Assembly: GCF_003640665.1 (NCBI RefSeq)
Contig: NZ_QQXL01000002.1
Location: forward strand, 62,001 to 126,000
Origin: Galactobacter caseinivorans
GTDB taxonomy: Bacteria > Actinomycetota > Actinomycetes > Actinomycetales > Micrococcaceae
Direction of reading: 5' to 3'
DNA: 64,000 bases
Under the pieces are notes generated by a model. It had not been told where the DNA came from and did not search any database. It saw nothing but the letters and a program-made list of their open reading frames with translations. This document shows, piece after piece, positions 18,954 to 26,254 of the stretch (position 1 is its first letter; the number at the start of each line of letters is the position of its first letter). A program made the position numbers and the translations under genes.

Positions 18954-20879
18954 GTGTCATTGAACGACCCCGGTGTGGTTCCCGTTGCCTCGGAAGGGGC
19001 GGCTAGCGGCTCGGGTGAGCCGGCTACGGACGGCGGGGTGGCCCTCACCGGGGCCATGGTGGATGTGCGGGCCCGTGCTGAGCGCGAGGTGTTGGCGCGC
19101 CACGTGATGCCCGCCGTCCAGAGATGGCAGCGCGAGAGCGCGACGAGCGCCACGCTTCGTTCCGCTGGCGTGCCCGTTCAGGGCTCGCCTGCCTTGTTTG
19201 AGGCGATGCTTGGTTCCGTGGTGCTCGTGGCGCAGCGCGCGCTGGATGGAACCGTGATCAGCGAGCACGGCGCTGTGAGCGTGTTCACGAACGAGGCCAA
19301 GGCGACGGCGTTCTTGGAGTCCTTCCCGGAGTACGCGCAGTTGCCGACGCTGGAGAGCCGCGCCTTCGCGGATGTGGTGGTCGCTGCGCATCAGCAGGGC
19401 AACCATCTGCTGAAGGTGGATCCGCCGTCCGTCCCGGATGCTGTGGATGTTCCGGGTGGCCCCGTCTTTGTCCTGGAGGACTCCGCAGGCGGCCCAGTGG
19501 GCCAGGCCCGTGAGGTGGACCCGCTAGCGCGGCTTGCCCTCCTGGCGAGAGACCCGGAGCGGCTGGCCCAGCTGGCGTCAGCGCCCGGCCGGCTGTGGTG
19601 GGGTCTGGGGGATCCGGGGAAGGTCTCCGCGCTGCCCCTGCCGCTGCGGGATCACGCCAGCGGGGCCTCCGCCCTGCCCGTCTTTACCTCCCCAGCTGAG
19701 GTCAGCGCCTTTGACGATCTGGCGCTTCCGGTGCTCTTTGACCTGGACCGGCTCCGTAGCGATTGGGAGCCAGAAATGGGCCTGATCGTGGGGCTTGGTT
19801 CGCCGGAGCCTCCGCTGGAGTTGAGCTGGGGGCGCCTGCGTTCCCTCGGTTTCTCGGCACGCGAGGGTGCACAGGCGTACGTGGCCGTACCGGCGCCAGC
19901 GCTGCTGCCGTCAACCCCCGGCTCGGCCCTGCCCGGCTCGGCCCCGCCCGACGCCTTGCTGCCCGACGCCTTGCTGCCCGACGCGCTGCTGCCCGGTGCG
20001 GCGGCCACCGGCTCTTCGGAAACCTCTACGTCCCTTCCAGCGCCCGTGGGCGCTGTCCCCGCGAGTTGGAAACACCTGGCCCGGCCGTGGCCGGATGGTG
20101 AATCCGTGCTTGGCCCGGATGAGGAGCGCATGGCGCGCACCCTCCTGGCCGTGCCCGGGCGCGCGGTGGACTCCGTTCACCTGGTGGCGCACTGGGAGGG
20201 CGCGTCGCTGCGGCTCGCCTTGGCGGTGGTGGCAGACGGGGTGGCCCACGCGGCGTCGGATGCTGCAGGCGGGCACCTCGGCAAGGCGGCGCTTGCCGCG
20301 CTGAGGTTGGACCTGACGCGCCTGTTGGCGGCGTCGACCGCCCGCATGCGGGCCGCGGCTCATTCGATTCCGCAGCTGCTGTGGTTGCACGTGAATGGCA
20401 CCCAGAGTTCCGGGCGCGTGAGCTACGACGCGCCCAGTGGCGCGGTGTCAGAGCTCCTGATTGAGCAGCTTGCTGAGTGGGGAATCCCCGCTCATGGCTG
20501 CCTTCCGTGGGGTGCCACGCTGGCGCCGGAACGCTCCGCCTCCTCCGAGCTTGCGCACGCCGCTGCCTCCGGACAGGTGGACGCCGCGGTGGATGCGCTG
20601 GTGGAGGGCGCGCCCGCGTGGGTGGCCACCATGCAGGACGGCACGCCGCTCGTGGCGCAATGGCCGGGGGAGGGCGTCCCCGCGCTGCTGCTCTTTAGTT
20701 CCACTGCCGCGGCCGCCCGCTTCCGACCAGAACTGCTGTTGCGCCGCTGGAGCGGAGAGTTGGCTTCCCATGGCCTGCCCGACGGCGTGGGGCTGGGCTT
20801 GGATCCCACGGCCACGCGGTTGCCGCTCTTTGTCACAGGCGAGCAGCTACGCCGCCTCAACGTGAGGGAACGCGTTTAG
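18954..20879 (+). CDS. Multi-domain SseB-like protein
   Basis: A 641-aa protein with GTG start, encoded 8 nt after the DUF2185-SseB gene. Residues about 25-155 form an SseB-like domain (LGSVVLVAQRALDGTV, VFTNEAKATAFLESFPEY). A second segment is at about 165-300, followed by a low-complexity linker (about 320-350) with a repeated LLPDA unit. A region at 360-525 resembles an SseB C-terminal domain (VHLVAHWEGASLRLALAVV). A final SseB-like piece follows (WVATMQDGTPLVAQW). No catalytic motif or signal peptide is seen, so it is probably cytoplasmic. It looks like a partially duplicated paralogue of the preceding protein; the two may interact. The domain limits are approximate. Confidence 0.55.
   Translation: MSLNDPGVVPVASEGAASGSGEPATDGGVALTGAMVDVRARAEREVLARHVMPAVQRWQRESATSATLRSAGVPVQGSPALFEAMLGSVVLVAQRALDGTVISEHGAVSVFTNEAKATAFLESFPEYAQLPTLESRAFADVVVAAHQQGNHLLKVDPPSVPDAVDVPGGPVFVLEDSAGGPVGQAREVDPLARLALLARDPERLAQLASAPGRLWWGLGDPGKVSALPLPLRDHASGASALPVFTSPAEVSAFDDLALPVLFDLDRLRSDWEPEMGLIVGLGSPEPPLELSWGRLRSLGFSAREGAQAYVAVPAPALLPSTPGSALPGSAPPDALLPDALLPDALLPGAAATGSSETSTSLPAPVGAVPASWKHLARPWPDGESVLGPDEERMARTLLAVPGRAVDSVHLVAHWEGASLRLALAVVADGVAHAASDAAGGHLGKAALAALRLDLTRLLAASTARMRAAAHSIPQLLWLHVNGTQSSGRVSYDAPSGAVSELLIEQLAEWGIPAHGCLPWGATLAPERSASSELAHAAASGQVDAAVDALVEGAPAWVATMQDGTPLVAQWPGEGVPALLLFSSTAAAARFRPELLLRRWSGELASHGLPDGVGLGLDPTATRLPLFVTGEQLRRLNVRERV
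19950..19994 (+). repeat. 15-bp tandem repeat in the SseB-like gene
   Basis: Three in-frame copies of a 15-bp unit (GACGCCTTGCTGCCC twice, then GACGCGCTGCTGCCC) encode DALLP repeats in the linker. Confidence 0.75.
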
Positions 20880-20931
20880 GCGTTGGCCCGGCGAGTTGGC
20901 TGAGCGACGAACGGGGTAGCGCTGCGCGGTT

Positions 20932-22209
20932 CTATGCGGCGGCCGGGCGCGGCACGAGCGTGCCGGTGCGGCGCTCCCACCCCAGGGAGATGAGCAGCAG
21001 GATCAACCCGCCTGCCGCCAGCACCAGGCCCACCCATGAGGGCGCAAGGTAGCCGTAGCCGGCGGCGATGACGGTGCCGCCCAGGGCCGCGCCGATGGCG
21101 TTGCCGACGTTGAACGCCGCGTGGTTAGTGGCGGCGCCGATCAGCGCGGCCTCGCCGGAGGCCGCGATCAGCCTGGACTGAATGGCGGGGGTCAGGATGC
21201 TGGAGGTGGCGCCCACCAATCCGGCGGCGGCAAAGAGGCCCACCGGATGGGATGCGGTCAGGGCAAAGAGCGCCAGGGACACCATGAAGCTGGCGAACCC
21301 GACCACCATGGCGGCGCGTGGTGCCCGGTCGGAGAGCCGGCCACCCACCACGTTGCCGATCGTCATGCCGACGCCCACCACCGCAAGGAGCCAGGGCACC
21401 TGGGCCGCGCCGAGGCCCGTGAGCCGCGTCGCCATCTCAGAGAGGTAGCTATACATGGCAAAGAAACCGCCGAAGCCAATGCAGGCCACAGCGATCATGA
21501 GCCAGAGCTGGCCGGAGCGGAAGGCCCGGAGTTCCTTGGCCGGGTGACGGCTGGGATCACCGGGGTAGCGGGGAAGGAAGAGAATGGCCCCGATGAGGGT
21601 GAGCAGGAAGATCCCCGCGACCACCAGGTAAGCGGCGCGCCAACCCAACGCGTGACCAATGAAGGTCACGGCAGGCACCCCGATGATATTGGCGACGGTC
21701 AGTCCGGAAAGTGCCAAGGCAATCCCCTGGCCCTGTTTGCCCGGGCCCATGATGCGCGCCGCCATGAGCGAGGCGACTCCGAAGTAGGCGCCGTGGGGGA
21801 GCCCGGCCACAAAACGAGCCACGAGCGTGGAGCCAAAGTCGGGGGTGGCCGCGCTCGCAACGGTGCCGAGCACAAAGAAGACAAGGAGCCAGATGGTGAG
21901 CTTGGTGTGCGAGGCACGGGCGGTGAGCGCTGCCAGGGTGGGGGCGCCCACCACCACGCCCAGCGCGTAGGCGGAGATCAGGTGCCCCGCCTCGGCGATG
22001 GAGGTCTCCGGGTGTTGTGCAAAGCCAGGCACCAACTCCTGCGCAATCTGCGGCAACAGCCCCATGGACGCGAACTCGGTACAGCCGATGCCAAATCCGC
22101 CCAGGGCCAACACGAAGAGGGCAATGAACGTGCGGCGAGGGCTGAGCTGAGTGGTCACGGCGATATCAAACGCTCCTGGGATGCAGGGTGATTTTGGGTA
22201 AGGGTTCAT
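20932..22209 (-). CDS. MFS drug/sugar efflux-type transporter
   Basis: A 425-aa protein with about 12 hydrophobic helices and the major-facilitator layout of the DHA1 subfamily. The first helix reads FIALFVLALGGFGIGCTEF, a mark of AraJ-like efflux permeases, and a loop contains GGRLSDRAPR, the second-half equivalent of the MFS motif A. It should export a small molecule with proton antiport; the substrate is unknown. The start is uncertain. ATG 22209 adds 17 residues before the alternative GTG at 22158, and neither has a well-spaced Shine-Dalgarno. It converges with the SseB genes and diverges from garA. Confidence 0.8.
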   Translation of the reverse strand: MNPYPKSPCIPGAFDIAVTTQLSPRRTFIALFVLALGGFGIGCTEFASMGLLPQIAQELVPGFAQHPETSIAEAGHLISAYALGVVVGAPTLAALTARASHTKLTIWLLVFFVLGTVASAATPDFGSTLVARFVAGLPHGAYFGVASLMAARIMGPGKQGQGIALALSGLTVANIIGVPAVTFIGHALGWRAAYLVVAGIFLLTLIGAILFLPRYPGDPSRHPAKELRAFRSGQLWLMIAVACIGFGGFFAMYSYLSEMATRLTGLGAAQVPWLLAVVGVGMTIGNVVGGRLSDRAPRAAMVVGFASFMVSLALFALTASHPVGLFAAAGLVGATSSILTPAIQSRLIAASGEAALIGAATNHAAFNVGNAIGAALGGTVIAAGYGYLAPSWVGLVLAAGGLILLLISLGWERRTGTLVPRPAAA

Positions 22210-22285
22210 CCTAGTGGCGCGCGTGCCATTCGTAACGGGCCGGGGGAGTGAGGCGCGCCACGCCGGGTGGATCGTCAGACCCGCT

Positions 22286-22347
22286 GGTCACTTCTTTCAC
22301 ACTAGTCACATCCGGGTGGTCACGAACTGGTGACGATGGGATAGGCT
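22286..22347. promoter_or_regulatory. garA upstream region with GTCAC half-sites and -10 box
   Basis: GGTCAC occurs at 22286 and 22318, AGTCAC at 22304, and GTCAC-N6-GTGAC (22319-22334) is an inverted repeat. It ends 7 nt before TAGGCT (22342-22347), a candidate garA -10 box. It may be a regulator site; no known consensus was matched with certainty. Confidence 0.35.
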
Positions 22348-22395
22348 GACAGAGCCGTCGGGTCTCTTAGGGCCGGGCAGCTATCGGAGGTGCCG

Positions 22396-22887
22396 ATGGC
22401 GAATCAGGAGCCTCAGGAGGATCCCGTCATGAGTGAGGGACAGGTCGGACACGGTCGGCACGCGGAGGAGATTCCCGTGGAGGCCACAAGCGTCGGTCTG
22501 CCCCCCGTCACCGACGAAGTGATCGCTGAGTACCAGCTTTCCCCGGAGGAGCGCGCCTCGGTTGCCGCTTTGCCAGAGGGCTCGGCGCTGCTGATTTCCC
22601 GCTCCGGTGCCGATCGCGGAGCGCGCTTCCTGCTTGATGGTGAGATCACCACGGCTGGGCGCCACGCGGACGCAGACATTTTCTTGGACGACGTCACTGT
22701 GTCACGTCGCCACGTCGAGTTTCGGCGCCAGGCGGATGGCTTCCACGTCTCTGACGCTGGCAGCCTCAACGGCACTTACGTGAACAACGACCGCGTGGAT
22801 GACGCGGTCCTGCGCTCCGGCTCGGAGGTCCGCATCGGCAAGTTCGTGCTGACCTTCTACTCGCGCAGCGCCTCCAGCCAGGGCTGA
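22396..22887 (+). CDS. garA: GarA/OdhI-type FHA regulator of 2-oxoglutarate metabolism
   Basis: A 163-aa protein. The start is ATG 22396, with CGGAGG 5 nt upstream. Residues about 65-160 form a classic FHA domain: RFLLDGEITTAGRHADADIF, DDVTVSRRHVEF, SLNGTYVNNDRVD, RIGKFVLTF, close to mycobacterial GarA. In the known family, GarA inhibits 2-oxoglutarate dehydrogenase and activates glutamate synthase, and is switched off when a kinase phosphorylates an N-terminal ETTS motif that the FHA domain then binds. Here that motif reads VEATSV: the first Thr is Ala30 and the second is kept as Thr31. Only the PknB-type site therefore remains. It is encoded 7 nt before ftsR, the usual order in actinobacteria. 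Confidence 0.9.
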   Translation: MANQEPQEDPVMSEGQVGHGRHAEEIPVEATSVGLPPVTDEVIAEYQLSPEERASVAALPEGSALLISRSGADRGARFLLDGEITTAGRHADADIFLDDVTVSRRHVEFRRQADGFHVSDAGSLNGTYVNNDRVDDAVLRSGSEVRIGKFVLTFYSRSASSQG

Positions 22888-22894
22888 TTCCCTG

Positions 22895-23647
22895 GTGGTT
22901 CCTTCGCGCAATAGCGAGGCCGGGCGGGCACCCGCCCTGGCAGCACCGCGCCGCGGTGTCATGAACATCGGCGAGGTCCTCACGCGTCTGACGCAGGACT
23001 TCGCTGGCATGACGGCCTCAAAGATTCGTTTCCTTGAAGAAAAGGGGCTCATCACCCCTGCCCGCACGGCGGCCGGGTATCGCAAGTACACCGACTCCGA
23101 TGTGGAGCGTCTTCGCTTCATCTTGGCCCTGCAGCGGGATCAGTACCTGCCGCTGAAGGTCATCAAGGACTACCTCGACGCCGTGGATCGCGGCGAGACG
23201 CCCCCGGTGTTGCCGGGTGGGGCGTCCTTGGCGCCCCGCGGTGTGGACGCCCAGACTGCTCAGGAGTTGGCCGGGCATCACCGCCCGTTGACCCGCTCCG
23301 AGCTGGAGGGCCGCACCGGAGCGAGCTCCGCGTTTGTGGACCGCCTCGTGGAATACGCTCTGGTGGTTGCCGATGAGGACGGTCGCTTCTCGGAGCAGTC
23401 CATCCGGGCTGTCAATGCCACCCTTGCACTCGCGGATCGTGGCGTGGAGCCGCGCCACCTGCGCGCGTTCCGCACCGCAGCCGATCGTGAGATCGGGCTG
23501 GTGGAGTCCGCCGTGGCACCTCTGGCCGGCCGCCGCGACGCAGCGTCCGCCGCCCGTGTCGCAGATGAGGCCGCGGTCATCGCGGATGCCATCCTCGAAT
23601 TGCACGCCTCGCTGGTGCGGGGCGGGCTAGAGCACCTGGATCGCTGA
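22895..23647 (+). CDS. ftsR: MerR-family regulator, FtsR type
   Basis: A 250-aa protein. After a short variable leader comes NIGEVLTRL and SKIRFLEEKGLITPARTAAGYRKYTDSDVERLRFILALQRD, the MerR winged helix-turn-helix, followed by YLPLKVIKDYLD. This matches actinobacterial FtsR (Rv1828-like), which activates ftsZ expression in Corynebacterium. The C-terminal half is helical and may hold the dimer and effector region; no metal-binding Cys are present. The start is GTG 22895; ATG 22961 would remove 22 residues and cannot be excluded. The position between garA and a DUF151 gene supports orthology. Confidence 0.85.
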   Translation: MVPSRNSEAGRAPALAAPRRGVMNIGEVLTRLTQDFAGMTASKIRFLEEKGLITPARTAAGYRKYTDSDVERLRFILALQRDQYLPLKVIKDYLDAVDRGETPPVLPGGASLAPRGVDAQTAQELAGHHRPLTRSELEGRTGASSAFVDRLVEYALVVADEDGRFSEQSIRAVNATLALADRGVEPRHLRAFRTAADREIGLVESAVAPLAGRRDAASAARVADEAAVIADAILELHASLVRGGLEHLDR

Positions 23648-23650
23648 GTC

Positions 23651-24145
23651 GTGAGTGCAACCGAGGGGTATGTCGAGATGAGCGTGCTTGGAGTGCGCGT
23701 TGAGTTGCCCTCCAACCAGCCGCTCGTGTTGTTGGAGGAGGTTGACTCTAACCGCCGCCTCCCGCTGTGGATTGGGGCCCCCGAGGCTTCCGCGATTGCG
23801 GGCTATTTGCAGGGGCTGAGTTCGCCCCGGCCGCTCACCCATGACCTTCTGGTGGCCGCCGTGGCCGCCCTCGGCTCGCGTGTGGAGCAGGTGCGCATCG
23901 TCTCCGTGCGGGATACCACTTTCCATGCCCGCCTTGACCTTGCCGGCGGGCAGGCGGTGGACGCCCGGGCCTCGGACGCCATCGCAGTCGCGCTGGCGAG
24001 CGGCGTCCCCGTGTATGCCTCAGTTGAAGTGCTGGAGGCGGCCGGTTTTGAACCGGACCCGGAGGGCGAGCCAGAGGGTGCGGAGGAACAGGTAGCGGAG
24101 TTCCGCCAATTCCTGGATGATATAGATCCGGAAGACTTTAGCTAG
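23651..24145 (+). CDS. DUF151 / bifunctional nuclease-family protein
   Basis: A 164-aa protein with GTG start 3 nt after ftsR. The conserved core is VELPSNQPLVLLEEVDSNRRLPLWIGAPEASAI, then LTHDLL and DARASDAIAVALASGVPVYA, the signature of the DUF151 domain. Members have been called bifunctional nucleases in plants and Thermotoga, but the bacterial role is unsettled. The acidic C-terminus (about 135-164) is typical of actinobacterial versions. It is the third gene of the garA-ftsR-DUF151-merR block. An imperfect hairpin at 24172-24190 may separate it from the next gene. Confidence 0.85.
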   Translation: MSATEGYVEMSVLGVRVELPSNQPLVLLEEVDSNRRLPLWIGAPEASAIAGYLQGLSSPRPLTHDLLVAAVAALGSRVEQVRIVSVRDTTFHARLDLAGGQAVDARASDAIAVALASGVPVYASVEVLEAAGFEPDPEGEPEGAEEQVAEFRQFLDDIDPEDFS

Positions 24146-24188
24146 AGCAACCCGGATCACGATTGGGTCACGAGGGGGCGACACGCCC

Positions 24189-24238
24189 TCAACCAAAGGT
24201 TGAAGGTCTTTGACCCGGACTGCCGGGAGGCTTACCGT
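24189..24238 (+). promoter_or_regulatory. Promoter of the merR gene with adjacent inverted repeat
   Basis: TTGACC (24210-24215) and TACCGT (24233-24238) are spaced by exactly 17 nt, a good housekeeping-sigma promoter. TCAACC-AAA-GGTTGA (24189-24203), a perfect inverted repeat, lies 6 nt before the -35 hexamer and is a candidate operator. The transcript would have a leader of about 110 nt. Confidence 0.6.
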
Positions 24239-24353
24239 CGTACTAGATGGTTTCCCAGGGCGCCATCGATCGGTTCCGCACTCGCACCCGCGGTTTTCCC
24301 GTTCGAGCCCACTTCCCCCTTTGCCGAGGGAGACCCGGACTGAGGAGTAGCGC

Positions 24354-24944
24354 GTGACACGCGACAACGATCACACGAACGAGGAAGCACCCCCGCCAGT
24401 GGCCTCATCCAGGCAGGGCATGCTCTTTGACGAGGGTCTGCCGCACCTGGACGAGCACGCGGGCTACCGTGGTCCCACGGCATGCAAGGCGGCCGGCATT
24501 ACCTACCGCCAGCTGGACTATTGGGCACGCACCGGCCTGGTGGTCCCCACCGTTCGCGGCGCGCACGGCTCCGGCTCGCAGCGCCTGTATAGCTTCCGGG
24601 ACATCCTGGTTCTGCAGGTCGTCAAGCGTCTGTTGGACACGGGCGTATCCCTTCAGCAGATTCGCACCGCCGTGTCCACGCTGCGCGAGCGCGGAGTGGA
24701 AGACCTGGCGCAGATCACCCTGATGAGCGACGGCGCCTCCGTGTATGAGTGCACCTCAGCTGAAGAGGTCATTGACCTGGTCCAGGGCGGCCAGGGCGTC
24801 TTCGGCATCGCGGTTGGCAAGGTCTGGCGAGATGTAGAGGCCTCCATCCTGGAGCTTCCCGTGGAACGGGCGGCCCGCGACGAGGAGCAAGACTTCCCGC
24901 AGGACGAGCTGGCCCGGCGCCGGGCGGCACGCTCCGCGAGCTGA
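24354..24944 (+). CDS. MerR-family transcriptional regulator (second in block)
   Basis: A 196-aa protein with GTG start after GAGGAG. The winged helix-turn-helix lies at about residues 38-105: GPTACKAAGITYRQLDYWAR, TGLVVPTVRGAHGSGSQRLY, then LQVVKRLLDTGVSLQQIRTA. No effector-binding Cys is seen. Actinobacterial genomes regularly carry this gene, of unknown ligand, just after garA-ftsR-DUF151. It has its own promoter, and a perfect inverted repeat lies just upstream, so autoregulation is possible. A strong terminator follows. Confidence 0.85.
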   Translation: MTRDNDHTNEEAPPPVASSRQGMLFDEGLPHLDEHAGYRGPTACKAAGITYRQLDYWARTGLVVPTVRGAHGSGSQRLYSFRDILVLQVVKRLLDTGVSLQQIRTAVSTLRERGVEDLAQITLMSDGASVYECTSAEEVIDLVQGGQGVFGIAVGKVWRDVEASILELPVERAARDEEQDFPQDELARRRAARSAS

Positions 24945-24978
24945 GCGCCGGCCGGCGTTGCAGTGAGAACGTCAGCAC

Positions 24979-25022
24979 AAGAAGGAAGGGCCCCCACCGT
25001 TTGGTGGGGGCCCTTCCTTCTT
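24979..25022 (+). terminator. Strong terminator closing the garA-merR block
   Basis: A perfect 20-bp stem (24979-24998 with 25003-25022) around the loop GTTT, 34 nt after the merR stop. The outer stem AAGAAGGAAGGG/CCCTTCCTTCTT also ends in a pyrimidine-rich tract, and the near-symmetry could serve the converging parA-like gene too. Confidence 0.9.
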
Positions 25023-25095
25023 GCGCGTGCCGAGGCGTACCCCGTGAACCGAGGCCGCTTCGGCCTGGCTTGGCTGGCGGTCAGCCGCCGGCTAC

Positions 25096-25914
25096 CTAGT
25101 TGGTGGGCAGGGAGGCGCGGATGGTGCGCAGGAGGCCGTCAAAGACCTTGGCGGTCTCCGTGGCGGCATCTCCGGGCCAGTGATTCACCGCGTGGGCGGC
25201 GCCCTGAATCTGCTGCCAGTTCGGCGTCTCTGGGACCACGGGGGTGAGCAGCTGATCGCCAAACATGGTGCGCAACTCCGCCAGGCGGAAGGCGTGCTCC
25301 GGGGAGGTCTCGCGGTAGCGGTTGGCCACCACTCCCACCGTGCTCAGCGGCGTATCAAAGTCCCTGCGGAAGAGCTCAAGCGCGCGCATGGAACGCTCGG
25401 TGCCTGCCACGGAGAAGAGTGAGGGCTCGGCGACCAGGGTGACGCCGTGGGAGGCAAACCAGGCCATGCGAGTGAGGCCGCTCAAGGACGGCGGGCAGTC
25501 AATGAGCACCAGCTCATACTGACGCGAGGTGGAGAGCACGCGGGAGAGGCGGCGCAGGTCCCGCACGCGCAGGTCCGGGCGGTCAAAGTAACCGGTGAGG
25601 GCAGAGCCCTGGGCCACGTCGAGACGGGCGGGGGTGCGCGGCTGCCTGCGCTCCTGGCGCAGGGCCCAGGACGAGCGCGTGGCGGCCTCATCGATGGAGC
25701 CCTTGCGGGGGTTGCGCAGTAGCTCGCCGATGGGGCGGCTGGTGCCGGGTTCCACGCCAAGGCCCGTGGTCGCGTCCGCGTGCGGGTCCAGGTCCACGAC
25801 GAGCGTGGAGATGCCCTGGTTCAAGGCTGCGGACGCCAGGCCGAGCGTGACAGACGTCTTACCGACGCCACCCTTGAGGGAGGAGATGCTCACGACCTGC
25901 ACGGGGTGTTTCAC
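25096..25914 (-). CDS. ParA/MinD-family P-loop ATPase
   Basis: A 272-aa protein. The deviant Walker A motif SSLKGGVGKTSVTLG lies at residues 11-25, followed by LVVDLDPHADATTGLG (switch region) and VLIDCPPSLSGLTRMA (Walker B region). These are typical of ParA-type ATPases that position DNA or protein cargo. No ParB gene is adjacent, and the gene lies divergent from pyruvate carboxylase, so this is probably an orphan ParA rather than the main chromosome-partitioning protein. The start is GTG 25914; GTG 25902 is an alternative. TATGAT on the minus strand (25962-25967) is a good -10 box. Confidence 0.85.
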   Translation of the reverse strand: MKHPVQVVSISSLKGGVGKTSVTLGLASAALNQGISTLVVDLDPHADATTGLGVEPGTSRPIGELLRNPRKGSIDEAATRSSWALRQERRQPRTPARLDVAQGSALTGYFDRPDLRVRDLRRLSRVLSTSRQYELVLIDCPPSLSGLTRMAWFASHGVTLVAEPSLFSVAGTERSMRALELFRRDFDTPLSTVGVVANRYRETSPEHAFRLAELRTMFGDQLLTPVVPETPNWQQIQGAAHAVNHWPGDAATETAKVFDGLLRTIRASLPTN

Positions 25915-26254
25915 GTCCTTCGCGATGAGGAGATGCGGACAGGGCCCGCGAGACAGTCAACATCATACCGAGGAGAAGGGGTGCTAGTGGGAGGCGCGCG
26001 CGGCGTCCAGGCTCAGTGGTAACGCCGTGATCACAGTGGTCGGACCATGGCGTCATCTTCTACCCGTGCCGCCCGCGGAGCCGCTACCGTGAACAGCGTC
26101 ACATGCAGGACTGCGCCCTGCCCCTGAGAGGGGTAGGAGACACTGAAATGTGGCCCGGAACATCAATCTGCGGCCATATCAAAGGGCGCCTCGAACCCAC
26201 GGCCGTTCCCCACTATGGAACGCCGCGGGCCAGGACTTGAGAGGGGAATCACAC
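25915..26254. other. Divergent intergenic region between parA-like and pyc genes
   Basis: A 340-nt region without a convincing gene. On the minus strand TATGAT (25962-25967) may be the parA-like -10 box. On the plus strand TACCGT (26085-26090) is a weak pyc candidate without a good -35. An 8-bp palindrome, GTGATCAC, lies at 26027-26034 and could be a regulator site. The last 100 nt read in frame with pyc but look like leader RNA, not coding sequence. Confidence 0.5.

Noticed and set aside
25096-25914. Chromosomal parA with a parS region
   Set aside because: No ParB gene and no recognisable parS 16-mer were seen nearby, so it is called only a ParA-family ATPase.
26150-26254. N-terminal extension of pyruvate carboxylase from 26150
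   Set aside because: The extra residues do not match the family, and GTG 26255 has a good ribosome site and the expected N-terminus.
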